A stretch of 37,216 bases of DNA from the IMG/VR virus record IMGVR_UViG_3300036715_004485, positions 1 to 37,216 of that record, one strand, 5' to 3'. The translations under genes and the position numbers were made by a program. Source of the DNA: a virus. Below, piece by piece: positions 29,602-37,216 of the stretch (the first letter of the stretch is position 1; each line of letters begins with the position of its first letter). Under the pieces are notes generated by a model that did no database searches, was not told the origin of the DNA, and saw nothing but the letters and a program-made list of their open reading frames with translations.

Positions 29602-29873
29602 GCGGCTATGGCGTGGCGGTTCATGCGCTCGATTTTGCCGGCGGCGCTCAGATGACCGAGGCCAACACCTGGTTCAAGGTGGAAGGCCAAGCGATCGTTG
29701 TCATCGGCGACCTGGTACAGTCTCATGGCACGCCACCACACTCACCGCCGCCGCCCATGGTCGAAGGTTCCGCCTGGTTCCGGGTCGGCGGCATTCCTGT
29801 CTGTCGTCAAGGCCACCACGCAATTTGCGGCCACGCAACCACCGGCCGTCCTTGGTTCAGGCTTAACTCATGA
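29598..29873 (+). CDS. PAAR-like spike-tip protein
   Basis: A 91-residue protein with repeated beta hairpins and conserved-looking ligands: VEGQAIVVIGDLVQSHGTPPHSPPPPMVEGS, WFRVGGIPVCRQGHHAICGHATTGRPWFRL. His/Cys residues in SHG, HS, C and H-x5-GHA positions resemble the metal-binding apex of PAAR-domain proteins that cap VgrG/gpV spikes. Its position between spike and gp46 genes, coupled by ATGA overlaps, supports that. It is a divergent member, so the call is by pattern. Confidence 0.72.
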   Translation: MSGYGVAVHALDFAGGAQMTEANTWFKVEGQAIVVIGDLVQSHGTPPHSPPPPMVEGSAWFRVGGIPVCRQGHHAICGHATTGRPWFRLNS

Positions 29874-30319
29874 TCGCACTCGCTTTCGACACAACGACCC
29901 TTTCCGGCGATCTCGACCTTGCCGGCGCCGGCCTGGCGCAAGACGACAGCCTCACCACGTCGGTCTTGATCAGCCTGTTTTCCGATCGCCGGGCACGCGC
30001 CGATGATCCGCTGCCGGACAATGGCAACGGCGACCGGCGCGGCTGGCTTGGCGATGCCCTGGCCGACATCGAAGGCGACCGCATTGGCTCGCGGCTCTGG
30101 CTCTTGAAGCGAGAGAAGCAGACGGAAGAGACCAGGCGTCGGGCCGAAGAGTACTGCCGCGAGGCGCTGGCATGGCTGGTCAGTGACAGCCTGGCCGTCA
30201 AGGTCGGGGTCACCGCGGATTGGGTGGCGATGGGCATCCTTGGCGTGGAGATCGACATTCTGCAGGCCGATGGAAAAACCGAGAACCTCAAGATCAACGT
30301 CCCAACGAGCGGGGTTTAA
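29870..30319 (+). CDS. Baseplate wedge protein gp46-like
   Basis: A 149-residue Mu gp46-family (W/gp25-like) protein: SLTTSVLISLFSDRRARADDPLPDNGNGDRRGWLGDALAD, SRLWLLKREKQTEETRRRAEEYCREALAWL, then a C-terminal pair of strands MGILGVEIDILQADGKTENLKINVPT. Such proteins link sheath initiation to the wedge. Immediately followed by the J-like gene with no spacer. Confidence 0.93.
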   Translation: MIALAFDTTTLSGDLDLAGAGLAQDDSLTTSVLISLFSDRRARADDPLPDNGNGDRRGWLGDALADIEGDRIGSRLWLLKREKQTEETRRRAEEYCREALAWLVSDSLAVKVGVTADWVAMGILGVEIDILQADGKTENLKINVPTSGV

Positions 30320-31402
30320 ATGCCATTTGATCGGCCGACACCACAGCAGATCCGAGACCGCCTGGCGGCAGAGATCGAGGCCGCCTTGCCGGGTGCCGAT
30401 GCAAGGACACGGCGCTCGGTCGAGGGTGTGCTTGTCCGCGCGATGAGTGTCGCCAGCTATTCGCTGCATGAACATCTCGACTGGGTTTCAAATCAGATCC
30501 TGCCGGACACGGCAGAAGCGGAGATCCTGGAGCGTCACGCGAGCCTGTGGGGCATCCAACGCCGATCAGCAACACCGGCGGTTGGGACAGTTCGCTTTAC
30601 CGGTCTTGCCGGCACGCTGATCCCGGCTGGGTCGCTGCTACGTCGGACGGATGATGTGCGCTACGTGACGGTTGCTGACGCGACGATCGGCACCACCACG
30701 GTGGATGTCGCGGTCACAGCGTCGGTGGCTGGTGCCGCCGGCAATACGCCGACCGGGACCAAAGTGACACTTGTTGCACCCATCGCCGGCATTCAAAGCC
30801 AGGCGCTGGTCATCGCCGATATCTCAGGCGGTGGGCTGACGACTGGCGCCGACATCGAAAGCGATGACGATCTCCGCACGCGCGTCATCACCCGCATGCA
30901 GAAGCCACCCCAGGGCGGCGCCGATTATGACTATCTGGCATGGGCGCAAGACGTTGCCGGCGTCGCGGTCGGCAAGGTCTGGGTCTATCCAGGTTGGCAA
31001 GGATTGGGGTCTGTCGGCCTGGCCTTCCTGATTAAGGCCGGCGCCGGCTATGCCATCCCATCGGCGGCGGACGTTGCTGCCGTCCAGGCGCATATCAATG
31101 CGGTCCGGCCGGTAACGGCACAGGTCTATGCCTTCGCCCCAGCCGTCTATCCGGTGGCGCTCACCATTCGCCTGTCGCCAGATACCCCGACGACGCGCGC
31201 CGCCGTGCTGGCCGAACTGGCGGACTTCTTTACCCGCGAGGCCCAACCGGGTGGTGTTCTCTATCTCTCCCGGCTTCGCGCTGCGATCTCTGTTGCGGTC
31301 GGTGAGGATCATCACGAATTACTGGCGCCGATCGCTAGCATCGTGCCGCCGGCAGCTCAGCTTCCCCAACTCGGTGTCGTCACTTGGGATGTCGGCCCAT
31401 GA
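30320..31402 (+). CDS. Baseplate J-like protein (gp47)
   Basis: A 360-residue baseplate wedge protein. Signatures include the N-terminal RPTPQQIRDRLAAEIEAALPGADAR, LERHASLWGIQRRSATPAVGTVRFTG, AGAAGNTPTGTKVTLVAPIAGIQSQALV, then SDDDLRTRVITRMQKPPQGGADYDYLAWAQDVAGV and the C-terminal LAELADFF. It works with gp46 and gp48 to build the wedge. It overlaps the gp48-like gene (ATGA). Confidence 0.95.
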   Translation: MPFDRPTPQQIRDRLAAEIEAALPGADARTRRSVEGVLVRAMSVASYSLHEHLDWVSNQILPDTAEAEILERHASLWGIQRRSATPAVGTVRFTGLAGTLIPAGSLLRRTDDVRYVTVADATIGTTTVDVAVTASVAGAAGNTPTGTKVTLVAPIAGIQSQALVIADISGGGLTTGADIESDDDLRTRVITRMQKPPQGGADYDYLAWAQDVAGVAVGKVWVYPGWQGLGSVGLAFLIKAGAGYAIPSAADVAAVQAHINAVRPVTAQVYAFAPAVYPVALTIRLSPDTPTTRAAVLAELADFFTREAQPGGVLYLSRLRAAISVAVGEDHHELLAPIASIVPPAAQLPQLGVVTWDVGP

Positions 31403-31983
31403 TTAAGAGCGACTATCTCGACCAGCTATTGTCCTTGATGCCGCCGGGCGACGCCTGGCCGCGCGACGTCGGGACTGTTCTTTCGGCAACGTTGCAGATG
31501 CCGGCGGGCGAACTCGCACGGGTTGATGGCCGGGCTGATGATCTGGCTGATGAGGTTGACCCGCGCACGACTGGCGAGATGCTGACCGATTGGGAAGACG
31601 TCACCGGATTGCCAGACCCTTGCACCGGGCCACTCGACAGCTTCACAGCTCGCCGCGCCCGTTTGGTGCAGAAGCTGACATCCGTTGGTGATCAGAGCCG
31701 CGCCTATTTCATCGGCATCACCACCAGCCTTGGCTATGTCGGGCCGACGATCACGGAATTCTTTGCCTTCACCTGTGATTCGCTCTGCACCGACATCCTC
31801 TATACGGACCCCTGGTGCTACGCCTGGCGCCTCAACATTCACGAGACCACGCTTGAGCGGGACTTCACCGCTGATTCCGGCTGCAGCGAGTACCTGCGGT
31901 TCTGGGGTGACACCGTTCTGGAATGCGTCATCAGCCAGCTTAAGCCGGCCCACACACAAGTCATCTTTGCCTATGGAGTTTGA
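31399..31983 (+). CDS. gp48-like baseplate protein (DUF2313/YmfQ)
   Basis: A 194-residue protein from ATG 31399: YLDQLLSLMPPGDAWPRDVGTVLSATLQMPAGELARVDGRADDLADEVDPRTTGEMLTDWEDVTGLPDPC is the DUF2313 signature, with a cysteine-containing C-terminal region (FTADSGCSEYLRFWGDTVLECVISQLKPAHTQVIFAYG). It is the last of the baseplate wedge set, placed before the fibre genes. Confidence 0.93.
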   Translation: MIKSDYLDQLLSLMPPGDAWPRDVGTVLSATLQMPAGELARVDGRADDLADEVDPRTTGEMLTDWEDVTGLPDPCTGPLDSFTARRARLVQKLTSVGDQSRAYFIGITTSLGYVGPTITEFFAFTCDSLCTDILYTDPWCYAWRLNIHETTLERDFTADSGCSEYLRFWGDTVLECVISQLKPAHTQVIFAYGV

Positions 31984-31989
31984 TCCAGC

Positions 31990-32985
31990 ATGAAACGTAT
32001 TGATACGACAACCAAGGCCGTCGACTTGTTTGGCGTCGGCAAGCCCGGCTTCAAGGACGGTGATCCCGTCTCAGGAACGCCGTCGACGCAGCTCAATGCT
32101 CTATGGTTCAACAACGTCCAGGAAGAGATCGCCAACGTCATTGAAGGTGCGGCTATCGCGCTGGACCCGACACATCGCGATCAGCTTCTGACAGCAATCA
32201 ACCAGCTAATCACGATCAGGCTGCCTGCGGTTTCCCCCTATAGCCGCACCTCGCGGGCATTGGTGATCAAGAACAACGCCGGCACGCCGACGACCAAGAT
32301 GGACGTCACGTTTGACGAATGCATCTTGGCCAACACAGCGATGGCAGCAGGGCTCCTCGCCAAAGCCGGAGCCTTTACGGTTGATCTGTCGGTTGCTGGC
32401 GCTGCTGGTATCGATGTCGGATCAGTTGCGGCAGCGACCTGGTACAATATCTATGCCATCAGCGATGGAGCGGTACTGAAGGGTGTCCTATCCCTGTCGG
32501 CGACCGGGCCGGGTGCTGCTGTTCTGGCGGCCTATCCTTACTACGCGCGCCTTGGCACAGTCCGCACGGCGGCCAACAGCCAGTTTGTCGGCACCGTGCA
32601 ACGGGGGCGGCGGGTGCAGTATGTAACGACCGGCCCAAACCTCACTAGTTTGCCCCTCATGGCATCTGGTACAGCCAGCGCCCTTGCCGTCGCCACGGGC
32701 GGATTTGCCCCCCCAACGGCCGCATCCATTCAGGTGAGCTTGGGCAACTCGGGTGGCAGCGCTGGGTTTATCGGTGCTACTGGCGTCGTGGCATCGAACA
32801 ATTCTGGCACCAACGACAATGCGATTTATATCGGGTCGTCTTCCGCCACCTCCGGCTACGTGCCATCAGTCGTTCAAGGCAGCTTCATCCTGGAAAGCAC
32901 CAATCTCTATTACACCGCGACGGTCGGCTCTGGTGGCACACCGTCATGGAAACTTTCATGTCTGGGTTGGGAGGAAAACATCTGA
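31990..32985 (+). CDS. Tail fibre-like protein
   Basis: A 331-residue protein. The N-terminal region GDPVSGTPSTQLNALWFNNVQEEIANVIEGAAIALDPTHRDQLLTAINQL is the widely shared baseplate-attachment motif of phage tail fibres. The rest is Ser/Thr/Gly/Ala-rich beta structure, ending with strands YYTATVGSGGTPSWKLSCLGWEE. It probably binds the host surface. The stop shares bases with the next gene. Confidence 0.8.
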   Translation: MKRIDTTTKAVDLFGVGKPGFKDGDPVSGTPSTQLNALWFNNVQEEIANVIEGAAIALDPTHRDQLLTAINQLITIRLPAVSPYSRTSRALVIKNNAGTPTTKMDVTFDECILANTAMAAGLLAKAGAFTVDLSVAGAAGIDVGSVAAATWYNIYAISDGAVLKGVLSLSATGPGAAVLAAYPYYARLGTVRTAANSQFVGTVQRGRRVQYVTTGPNLTSLPLMASGTASALAVATGGFAPPTAASIQVSLGNSGGSAGFIGATGVVASNNSGTNDNAIYIGSSSATSGYVPSVVQGSFILESTNLYYTATVGSGGTPSWKLSCLGWEENI

Positions 32986-33488
32986 TGTTGTGTTACTTCA
33001 ATGATGGATTTTCGATGCGCGCGGTCGATGACGACTACGAGCCGGAAACCGGCGAGGTCCTGTTTGAGGGTGCGCCAACCGAAGCGGCATTGACCGCTGC
33101 CTTTTCAGATCGCGCCGGCCGGTTGATCGAAGAGACGAAGGCGAGCGCCATTGCTGAAATTGACCAGAAGGCGGGCCAGGAACGCGCCAAGCATATTACT
33201 GTCGCGCCTGGTCAGGATATGACCTACGAGCGAAAATTTAACCAGGCCGTGGCCTTTCAGGCTGACCCAGCGCCAACACCCGCGAAGTACCCAGCGATCT
33301 ACAATGAGGTGGGTATCACCGCCGCCGACGCGGCCGGCGTCGCAGCTGTCGTCATCGGCATGAATAACGGTTGGGGTCCGCTGGCGGATGCCATTGAGCG
33401 GGGCCGGTTGCGCGCCAAGAAGCAAGTCAGTGAAGCCACAACCCTGGCGGCGATCGACGCGGCACTTGCTGCCCTCAGTTGGTCCTAG
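32985..33488 (+). CDS. Fibre-associated protein with DUF4376-like helical tail
   Basis: A 167-residue protein. ATG 32985 is chosen because GGGAGGAAAA lies upstream and the longer frame from 32946 overlaps the fibre gene. The N-terminal half has short strands and a helix (LTAAFSDRAGRLIEETKASAIAEIDQKAGQERAK). The C-terminal part YPAIYNEVGITAADAAGVAAVVIGMNNGWGPLADAIERGRLRAKKQV is a helical module common in phage tail-fibre neighbours. It may be a fibre chaperone or a fibre subunit. Confidence 0.65.
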   Translation: MLCYFNDGFSMRAVDDDYEPETGEVLFEGAPTEAALTAAFSDRAGRLIEETKASAIAEIDQKAGQERAKHITVAPGQDMTYERKFNQAVAFQADPAPTPAKYPAIYNEVGITAADAAGVAAVVIGMNNGWGPLADAIERGRLRAKKQVSEATTLAAIDAALAALSWS

Positions 33489-33566
33489 CTGCAAGGCGGA
33501 AGTCGTTCCGGTTATCACCGCCACCCCATCCGTGCCATTTGCTAGGCAAATGAGTTGAGCGAGACA

Positions 33567-33947
33567 ATGACCATCGCCGCCTATCAGGATCTGCAATGCG
33601 AGCAAGGTGCTGCTTTCACCCGTACGCTTCAATTGAAGCGTGGCGGTGTTGCTATGCCTCTCACTGGCTACAAGGCCCGCATGCAGGTTCGGCCAAGCAT
33701 CAGCAACGCCGCCATCACGGTTGAGCTGAATACTGAGAACGGCCGGATCTCGATCGATGCTGTCAATGGCGTGGTGACCTTGCGGCTGACGGCAACGGAG
33801 ACCGGCAACTTGAAGGTGCCGAGTGATCGCGCTGGCTTCCCGCATAGTTCAAAGCAGGTTTATGACCTGTTTTTGATACCCGCTGATGGGTCGGCGTTCC
33901 CCATCATGCGTGGCGGCTTTGAGATCGTGGCGCGGGTTACACGATGA
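33567..33947 (+). CDS. Beta-rich tail appendage protein (BppU-N-like)
   Basis: A 126-residue protein (from ATG 33567; a TTG four codons upstream at 33555 is an alternative) with successive strands: GAAFTRTLQLKRGGVAMPLTGYKARMQVRPS, ITVELNTENGRISIDAVNGVVTLRLTATET, KQVYDLFLIPADGSAFPIMRGGFEIV. This pattern resembles the N-terminal domain of receptor-binding baseplate proteins that connects fibres to the baseplate. The gap 33489-33566 holds no clear element. Confidence 0.65.
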   Translation: MTIAAYQDLQCEQGAAFTRTLQLKRGGVAMPLTGYKARMQVRPSISNAAITVELNTENGRISIDAVNGVVTLRLTATETGNLKVPSDRAGFPHSSKQVYDLFLIPADGSAFPIMRGGFEIVARVTR

Positions 33948-35341
33948 CGGATCAATCCCAGGTCATCGTTGTCGAGGTGGCGGAGCAAGCCCCCATCACC
34001 TTGACGATGGGTGATGCACCAGGCAATGCCGGCACCGGGGCAAAGGGTGATAACGGCTGGTCGCCGGTCTGGGGCTTGATCGCCGACAGCGCTCGCATTG
34101 TCGTCAAGGTGATTGACTGGACTGGCGGTGCCGGCACGAAGCCCGATAGCAATGTCTATATCGGCGGCAACGGCTTCGTCAGCGACATCGCCTCGGCTGC
34201 TGATATTCGTGGCCCCATCGGACTACAGGGCACGCCTGGCACTCAGGGCATCCAGGGGCTGCAAGGTCTGCAGGGTCTTCAAGGCATCCAGGGCCTGCAG
34301 GGTTTGCAAGGCCTGGCCGGCGGTGCTGGCACCAATGGTTGGACGCCTATTCTGTCGGTCGTCACCGATGGCGCCAGGCGGGTTCTGCAGATTGCGGCCT
34401 GGTCTGGTGGTACCGGCGCGGTGCCGTCGTCCGGCCTGTATGTTGGGGCATCTGGTCTTGTTCCGGACATTGCATCAGCGGTTGATGTGAGGGGCGCGCC
34501 TGGTGCCGATGGCGCTGGCGGCGGCGGTTCCGCTGCATCGATCACCAACGCGCCCGCTGGCAACGTGGTGTCGACCGATGTGCAATCTGCCATCAATGAG
34601 CTGGACACCAAAAAGCTGATGGCGAGCGGTGCGGTGCTGGCACCGATTGGCACCACACAGGCAACCGCCGCCCAGATCGTGAGCCGTGTTTCGGTCTGCA
34701 CGCCGACCGCCAGTACCGCGATCAAGCTGCCGGCTGCCGTTCCGGGGCAAGAATTCATCGTCTACAACACCGCGACCACCACCAACTTGACTGTGTTTCC
34801 GGCCACAGGCGAGAGTATCGACGGCGCCGCTGCCAACGCCGCATTCAATGCGCGCAACACTGCGAGCGGTAAGGCCTGTTACATCTTCCAGTGCGTTGCT
34901 ACCGGCGCCTGGAAGGTCACGCGAGGCATGACCCTTACGTCAAATGCGCCACAGCCGCTGGGCACGGCTGCAGCGGGTTCATCCAGTGAATGTGCGCGTG
35001 ACGATCATGTCCATCCGTTCACGCCAGGATATGCTCCGGCCAATCAGACGCTGACATTGGGGTCTCAGCTCACGCTGACACATGGCCTTGGGGCCATGCC
35101 GACCACTGTCCTCGTTACCCTAATCTGTCTGACGACCGACCTCGGGTACGCCGTGGGCACCGAGCTGGAGATCATGTATCCGCTCGGCACCGGGACAATG
35201 GGAATAACGGTTGCGAACACGTCCACCAGCATCGTCATTCGAGTGGGCTCCACGCCAATGACGCTTCTTGACGCGACAGGCTCGGCTGTTGGGACGCTGA
35301 CGACGGCGAGCTGGGGTATCAAGGTAAGGGCCTGGAAATGA
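33944..35341 (+). CDS. Tail fibre protein with collagen-like stretch
   Basis: A 465-residue fibre. Residues 38-89 and 132-183 are two copies of a 52-residue module (GWSPVWGLIADSARIVVKVIDW and GWTPILSVVTDGARRVLQIAAW) that bracket a 14-triplet Gly-X-Y collagen-like run (90-131), mostly GLQ and GIQ. A trimerising region and a beta-rich part follow; SSECARDDHVHPFTPG (about 348-363) is a frequent phage fibre motif. The C-terminal strands would form the receptor-binding head. It is coupled to both neighbours (ATGA). Confidence 0.85.
   Translation: MTDQSQVIVVEVAEQAPITLTMGDAPGNAGTGAKGDNGWSPVWGLIADSARIVVKVIDWTGGAGTKPDSNVYIGGNGFVSDIASAADIRGPIGLQGTPGTQGIQGLQGLQGLQGIQGLQGLQGLAGGAGTNGWTPILSVVTDGARRVLQIAAWSGGTGAVPSSGLYVGASGLVPDIASAVDVRGAPGADGAGGGGSAASITNAPAGNVVSTDVQSAINELDTKKLMASGAVLAPIGTTQATAAQIVSRVSVCTPTASTAIKLPAAVPGQEFIVYNTATTTNLTVFPATGESIDGAAANAAFNARNTASGKACYIFQCVATGAWKVTRGMTLTSNAPQPLGTAAAGSSSECARDDHVHPFTPGYAPANQTLTLGSQLTLTHGLGAMPTTVLVTLICLTTDLGYAVGTELEIMYPLGTGTMGITVANTSTSIVIRVGSTPMTLLDATGSAVGTLTTASWGIKVRAWK
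34211..34336 (+). repeat. Collagen-like tandem repeat
   Basis: Fourteen in-frame nine-base units encode Gly-X-Y triplets, with the core unit close to GGTCTGCAG or GGCATCCAG (Gly-Leu/Ile-Gln). The near identity of consecutive units makes the segment prone to slipped-strand length change, which would alter fibre shaft length without shifting frame. Confidence 0.9.
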
Positions 35342-35802
35342 CCGAAACTGATCCGCAGCAACCTGTCGACCAGACGGCATTTTACTACGTCAATGCTGGC
35401 GGCGTTTTTCTCGGTGCTTGGGTTGGTGCCCATGATGCTCCGCAAGACGGTGAGGCAGTTCCATTTCCCCCTGAGGATGCATCTCGCTTCCGATGGAACG
35501 GCGCCGCCTATGAACCGGTCCCCGTGATTGCCGACTATGAGAATGCCGTATCGGATTGGTTGGACGCGACGGTTAAACCCAGGAAATACAAGTCGATCGA
35601 GTCAGTCTGCACCTATGTGAGCAGCACCAATCCTCAATACAAAGTCGAAGCCGAAGCCTGTATCGCCTGGCGCGATGCGGTTTGGGATTACTGCTATGCG
35701 GCCCTGAAAGCCGTCGAGCTTGGACATAGATCAGCGCCGACGATTGCGGCGTTGCTGGCGGAACTGCCGCAGATCGTGTGGCCACCCGTGATCGAGCAAT
35801 GA
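35338..35802 (+). CDS. Tail fibre assembly-like protein
   Basis: A 154-residue protein directly coupled to the fibre gene (ATGA). The N-terminal part YYVNAGGVFLGAWVGAHDAPQDGEAVPFPPEDASRFRWNGAAYEPVP resembles tail fibre assembly proteins that start with a beta-hairpin followed by a proline-rich segment. The helical C-terminal part (ENAVSDWLDATVKPRKYKSIESVCTYVSS, EACIAWRDAVWDYCYAAL) matches a module seen in many phage tail proteins. It probably acts as chaperone for the fibre. Confidence 0.72.
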   Translation: MTETDPQQPVDQTAFYYVNAGGVFLGAWVGAHDAPQDGEAVPFPPEDASRFRWNGAAYEPVPVIADYENAVSDWLDATVKPRKYKSIESVCTYVSSTNPQYKVEAEACIAWRDAVWDYCYAALKAVELGHRSAPTIAALLAELPQIVWPPVIEQ

Positions 35803-35830
35803 TTTCCCGCACTCTTGCCCCGAGGTCCAC

Positions 35831-36190
35831 ATGATCTGGCCCCTAAGCCTTCTCACCAAACCGCGCCCCGATCGCAACGCGGCCAGTGTCTTCATCGCGA
35901 TCAGCCAACTCACCGCAAAGGTTACATCTATGAACAACTCCGTCGAAGAATTGAAGGCCAAGCTCGGTCTTCTCGAAGGCAACCTGCAGAAGGCCGTCGG
36001 TCTTCTCAATGATCAGAAGAGCAAGCTGGACGCCGCCTTGGCGAATGGCATCAGTGAGGATGACATCAAGTCCATCAGTGAACAGCTCGGCAAGGACAAC
36101 GAAGCCTTGGCTGCGGAGATCGCGGCTATTGCTCCGGTTGCTCCGGCTGCCACTGATGCGTCGTCTGACACTGCTGCTGCGGCTCAGTAA
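35831..36190 (+). CDS. Coiled-coil small protein after the fibre cluster
   Basis: A 119-residue protein from ATG 35831 (GAGG five bases upstream); an in-frame ATG at 35930 with AAAGG upstream would give an 86-residue form starting MNNSVEELKAKLGLLEGNLQKAV. The centre is a strong coiled-coil and the C-terminus is an Ala/Pro/Asp-rich low-complexity tail. It may be a structural or packaging accessory. The function is not recognised. Confidence 0.65.
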   Translation: MIWPLSLLTKPRPDRNAASVFIAISQLTAKVTSMNNSVEELKAKLGLLEGNLQKAVGLLNDQKSKLDAALANGISEDDIKSISEQLGKDNEALAAEIAAIAPVAPAATDASSDTAAAAQ

Positions 36191-36281
36191 TCTGATCGAC
36201 AAGATGAATGGCCGGCGGGCAACTGCCGGTCATTTGCTTGTGTCGGCAGTTCAGTAACTTGCAACGGAGATGCTTCCGACA

Positions 36282-36301
36282 GCCTGCAGCGCAGGCATTT
36301 T
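36282..36301 (+). terminator. Candidate intrinsic terminator of the late operon
   Basis: GCCTGC (36282-36287) and GCAGGC (36291-36296) form a perfect six-base-pair stem with an AGC loop, followed by ATTTTC. It comes about 90 bases after the last fibre-region gene. The T-run is short, so strength is uncertain. Confidence 0.5.
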
Positions 36302-36387
36302 CGGTGCTCTAGGGCTTGACCGACTCGGTTGAGGTCTGGGAATGTGGAGATTGGTGTCTTGGAGTTTCAGGGCACCAGAAAAGCGAC

Positions 36388-36413
36388 GGGGCTCTGGTTG
36401 TAGCCAGAGCCCC
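36388..36413. other. Strong 10-bp hairpin in the right-end gap
   Basis: GGGGCTCTGG (36388-36397) and CCAGAGCCCC (36404-36413) form a perfect stem with a 6-base loop. Neither side carries a long T-run, so it may be an RNA-stabilising element or the terminator of an untranslated small RNA. It lies in the 330-base gap 36191-36520, which holds no convincing gene; a 17-codon frame at 36205-36258 is too short to support. Confidence 0.55.
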
Positions 36414-36442
36414 AAACTTAAACCGGCCAGAAAGGCGGTTAT

Positions 36443-36456
36443 TTCGTGATCACGAA
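36443..36456. promoter_or_regulatory. 14-bp palindrome upstream of small HTH-like gene
   Basis: TTCGTGATCACGAA is a perfect palindrome about 65 bases upstream of the small gene at 36521. It could be an operator for that gene or for a dimeric regulator. A short CTCCT/AGGAG hairpin (36501-36513) overlaps that gene's ribosome site, hinting at translational control. Confidence 0.35.
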
Positions 36457-36520
36457 GGACAAGATGTCCCGGTTTGATGATTAAGTCAATCGCCTTCTGG
36501 CTCCTCATAGGAGACCAAGA

Positions 36521-36712
36521 ATGGCAAGTCGTTTGCCTCCGGCCATCGTGGCCGTGATCAAGTTGGCCCGTGCTTTGGGCTACAAGTATGAAGTCATCGC
36601 ATCGTATTTCGTCATCAATCAGGGGCGGATTGCAGATGTGATGAAAGGCCGCATTGGCCCCGAGATCCCGGCAGCTTCGGCGCTGCCACCGGATTTCCCG
36701 GTCAGGGCCTGA
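36521..36712 (+). CDS. Small HTH-like accessory protein
   Basis: A 63-residue protein with AGGAG upstream of ATG 36521. The sequence reads LPPAIVAVIKLARALGYKYEVIASYFVINQGRIADVMKGRIGPEIP; the segment YEVIASYFVINQGRIADVMKGR looks like an HTH with an NQGRI recognition helix. Small proteins with this motif are frequent in alphaproteobacterial genomes. It is followed by a strong terminator (36726-36754), so it forms its own transcription unit. It could be a moron or a host gene. Confidence 0.65.
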   Translation: MASRLPPAIVAVIKLARALGYKYEVIASYFVINQGRIADVMKGRIGPEIPAASALPPDFPVRA

Positions 36713-36725
36713 GTGATGCACAACG

Positions 36726-36754
36726 GGGGCGGAGCGAGAAGCTCCGCCCCTTCT
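36726..36754 (+). terminator. Intrinsic terminator
   Basis: GGGGCGGAGC (36726-36735) and GCTCCGCCCC (36741-36750) form a perfect 10-bp GC-rich stem with a GAGAA loop, followed by TTCT. It begins 14 bases after the stop codon of the small HTH-like gene and so probably ends its transcript. Confidence 0.75.
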
Positions 36755-36850
36755 GCAATGCGCGGGCCGTTCAATTGGCCGCTGCTATTTGACATTGTAA
36801 TGCCACCCCCAGTTTGGCAGGCTCCTGGGACTGTTATCTCAGGGGGAATT

Positions 36851-37216
36851 ATGAGGCTCGTTCGCTCAAGTTTTTCGGCCGGTCTGGCTCTGGTTTTCCT
36901 AGCCGTTCTGTGCGTACCGCAGGCTCGGGCGGAGCCGGATTTAGCTGCCTGGCAAAAGTGCCAAGACAAGATGCTTGAGGCAAATAGGGATGGCATGCTT
37001 GGCAACTTAGAGGTTAAGCCGGGAAGGGCAATAATGGTCGTCGATGCTGAGACTTGGTCAGCAGCCGCTTTCCCTATCAAGATGGCAATAGTTGAGACCT
37101 ACCGTTGCGTGCTGACGCGGGCAGATAGGTCCAAGACGACGCGGATCGAAGTTCGCGACAATATGAACAATCAAGTCGTGGGAGAATACGACGGCGAAAA
37201 CCTGACGATCCCATGA
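36851..37216 (+). CDS. Secreted hypothetical protein
   Basis: A 121-residue protein from ATG 36851 with AGGGGGAA six bases upstream. The N-terminus RLVRSSFSAGLALVFLAVLCVPQARA is a clear Sec signal peptide with likely cleavage after ARA (about residue 27). The mature part contains two cysteines (CQDKM, YRCVLTRA) that could form a disulfide and strand-rich segments (TTRIEVRDNMNNQVVGEYDGENLTI). Base use is less GC-biased than in the tail genes. It is either a prophage moron or the first flanking host gene; the family is not recognised. Confidence 0.7.
   Translation: MRLVRSSFSAGLALVFLAVLCVPQARAEPDLAAWQKCQDKMLEANRDGMLGNLEVKPGRAIMVVDAETWSAAAFPIKMAIVETYRCVLTRADRSKTTRIEVRDNMNNQVVGEYDGENLTIP

Noticed and set aside
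31990-35802. Invertible fibre segment as in the Mu G region
   Set aside because: No gin-type recombinase gene, no inverted repeat pair flanking fibre segments and no reversed duplicate fibre genes were visible.
1-37216. tRNA, rRNA or CRISPR elements
   Set aside because: No cloverleaf-like sequences with conserved tRNA boxes, no rRNA sequence and no regularly spaced repeats were recognised by eye.

Overview
This window is an almost complete Mu-like (transposable, contractile-tailed) prophage. It is GC-rich and most Phe and Lys codons are TTC and AAG. Gene content and codon style point to an alphaproteobacterial host; Rhodospirillales is plausible but is an inference. No host housekeeping gene is visible. 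The window starts and stops exactly at stop codons, and I could not locate the precise phage termini.

Layout. (1) Left edge and immunity region, 1-1187: a small minus-strand gene, a minus-strand XRE-type repressor, and an AT-rich control region with strong dyad repeats facing a rightward early operon. (2) Early operon, 1188-10233: Ner, two small genes, MuA transposase, MuB ATPase, several winged-helix or HTH proteins, a cluster of small unknown genes, a DnaA domain-IV-only protein, DUF3164, GemA and a Mor-type activator. (3) Lysis module, 10294-11808: endolysin candidate, holin, and overlapping i-spanin/o-spanin genes. (4) Packaging and head, 11805-21575: TraR/DksA zinc finger, DUF2730, gp26-like, small and large terminase, portal, MuF, and a 770-residue prohead protease-scaffold-major capsid fusion. 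(5) Neck and tail, 20907-31983: connector and completion proteins, sheath, tube, tail assembly chaperone with a -1 frameshift signal, tape measure, circularisation-type protein, hub, spike, PAAR-like tip, gp46, baseplate J and gp48. (6) Fibre and right-end accessory genes, 31990-37216.

The genes are packed very tightly. Most junctions are ATGA, GTGA or TAATG overlaps, implying translational coupling within long early and late transcripts. Lysogeny would be set by the repressor and Ner acting on the dyads at 959-1071. Replicative transposition would use MuA and MuB. Mor would switch on the lysis and morphogenesis genes from the short gap at 10234-10293.

The most notable signals beyond routine annotation are: a textbook -1 programmed frameshift site with a correctly spaced stem-loop in the tail chaperone gene; an internal in-frame start with its own Shine-Dalgarno inside the protease-capsid fusion; a structured untranslated leader of about 280 bases that partly hides the ribosome site of a TTG-started gene in an otherwise gapless late operon; a phage-borne DnaA DNA-binding domain; and a reverse-oriented gene inserted between portal and MuF. 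The fibre region lacks any recognisable invertase or mom gene.
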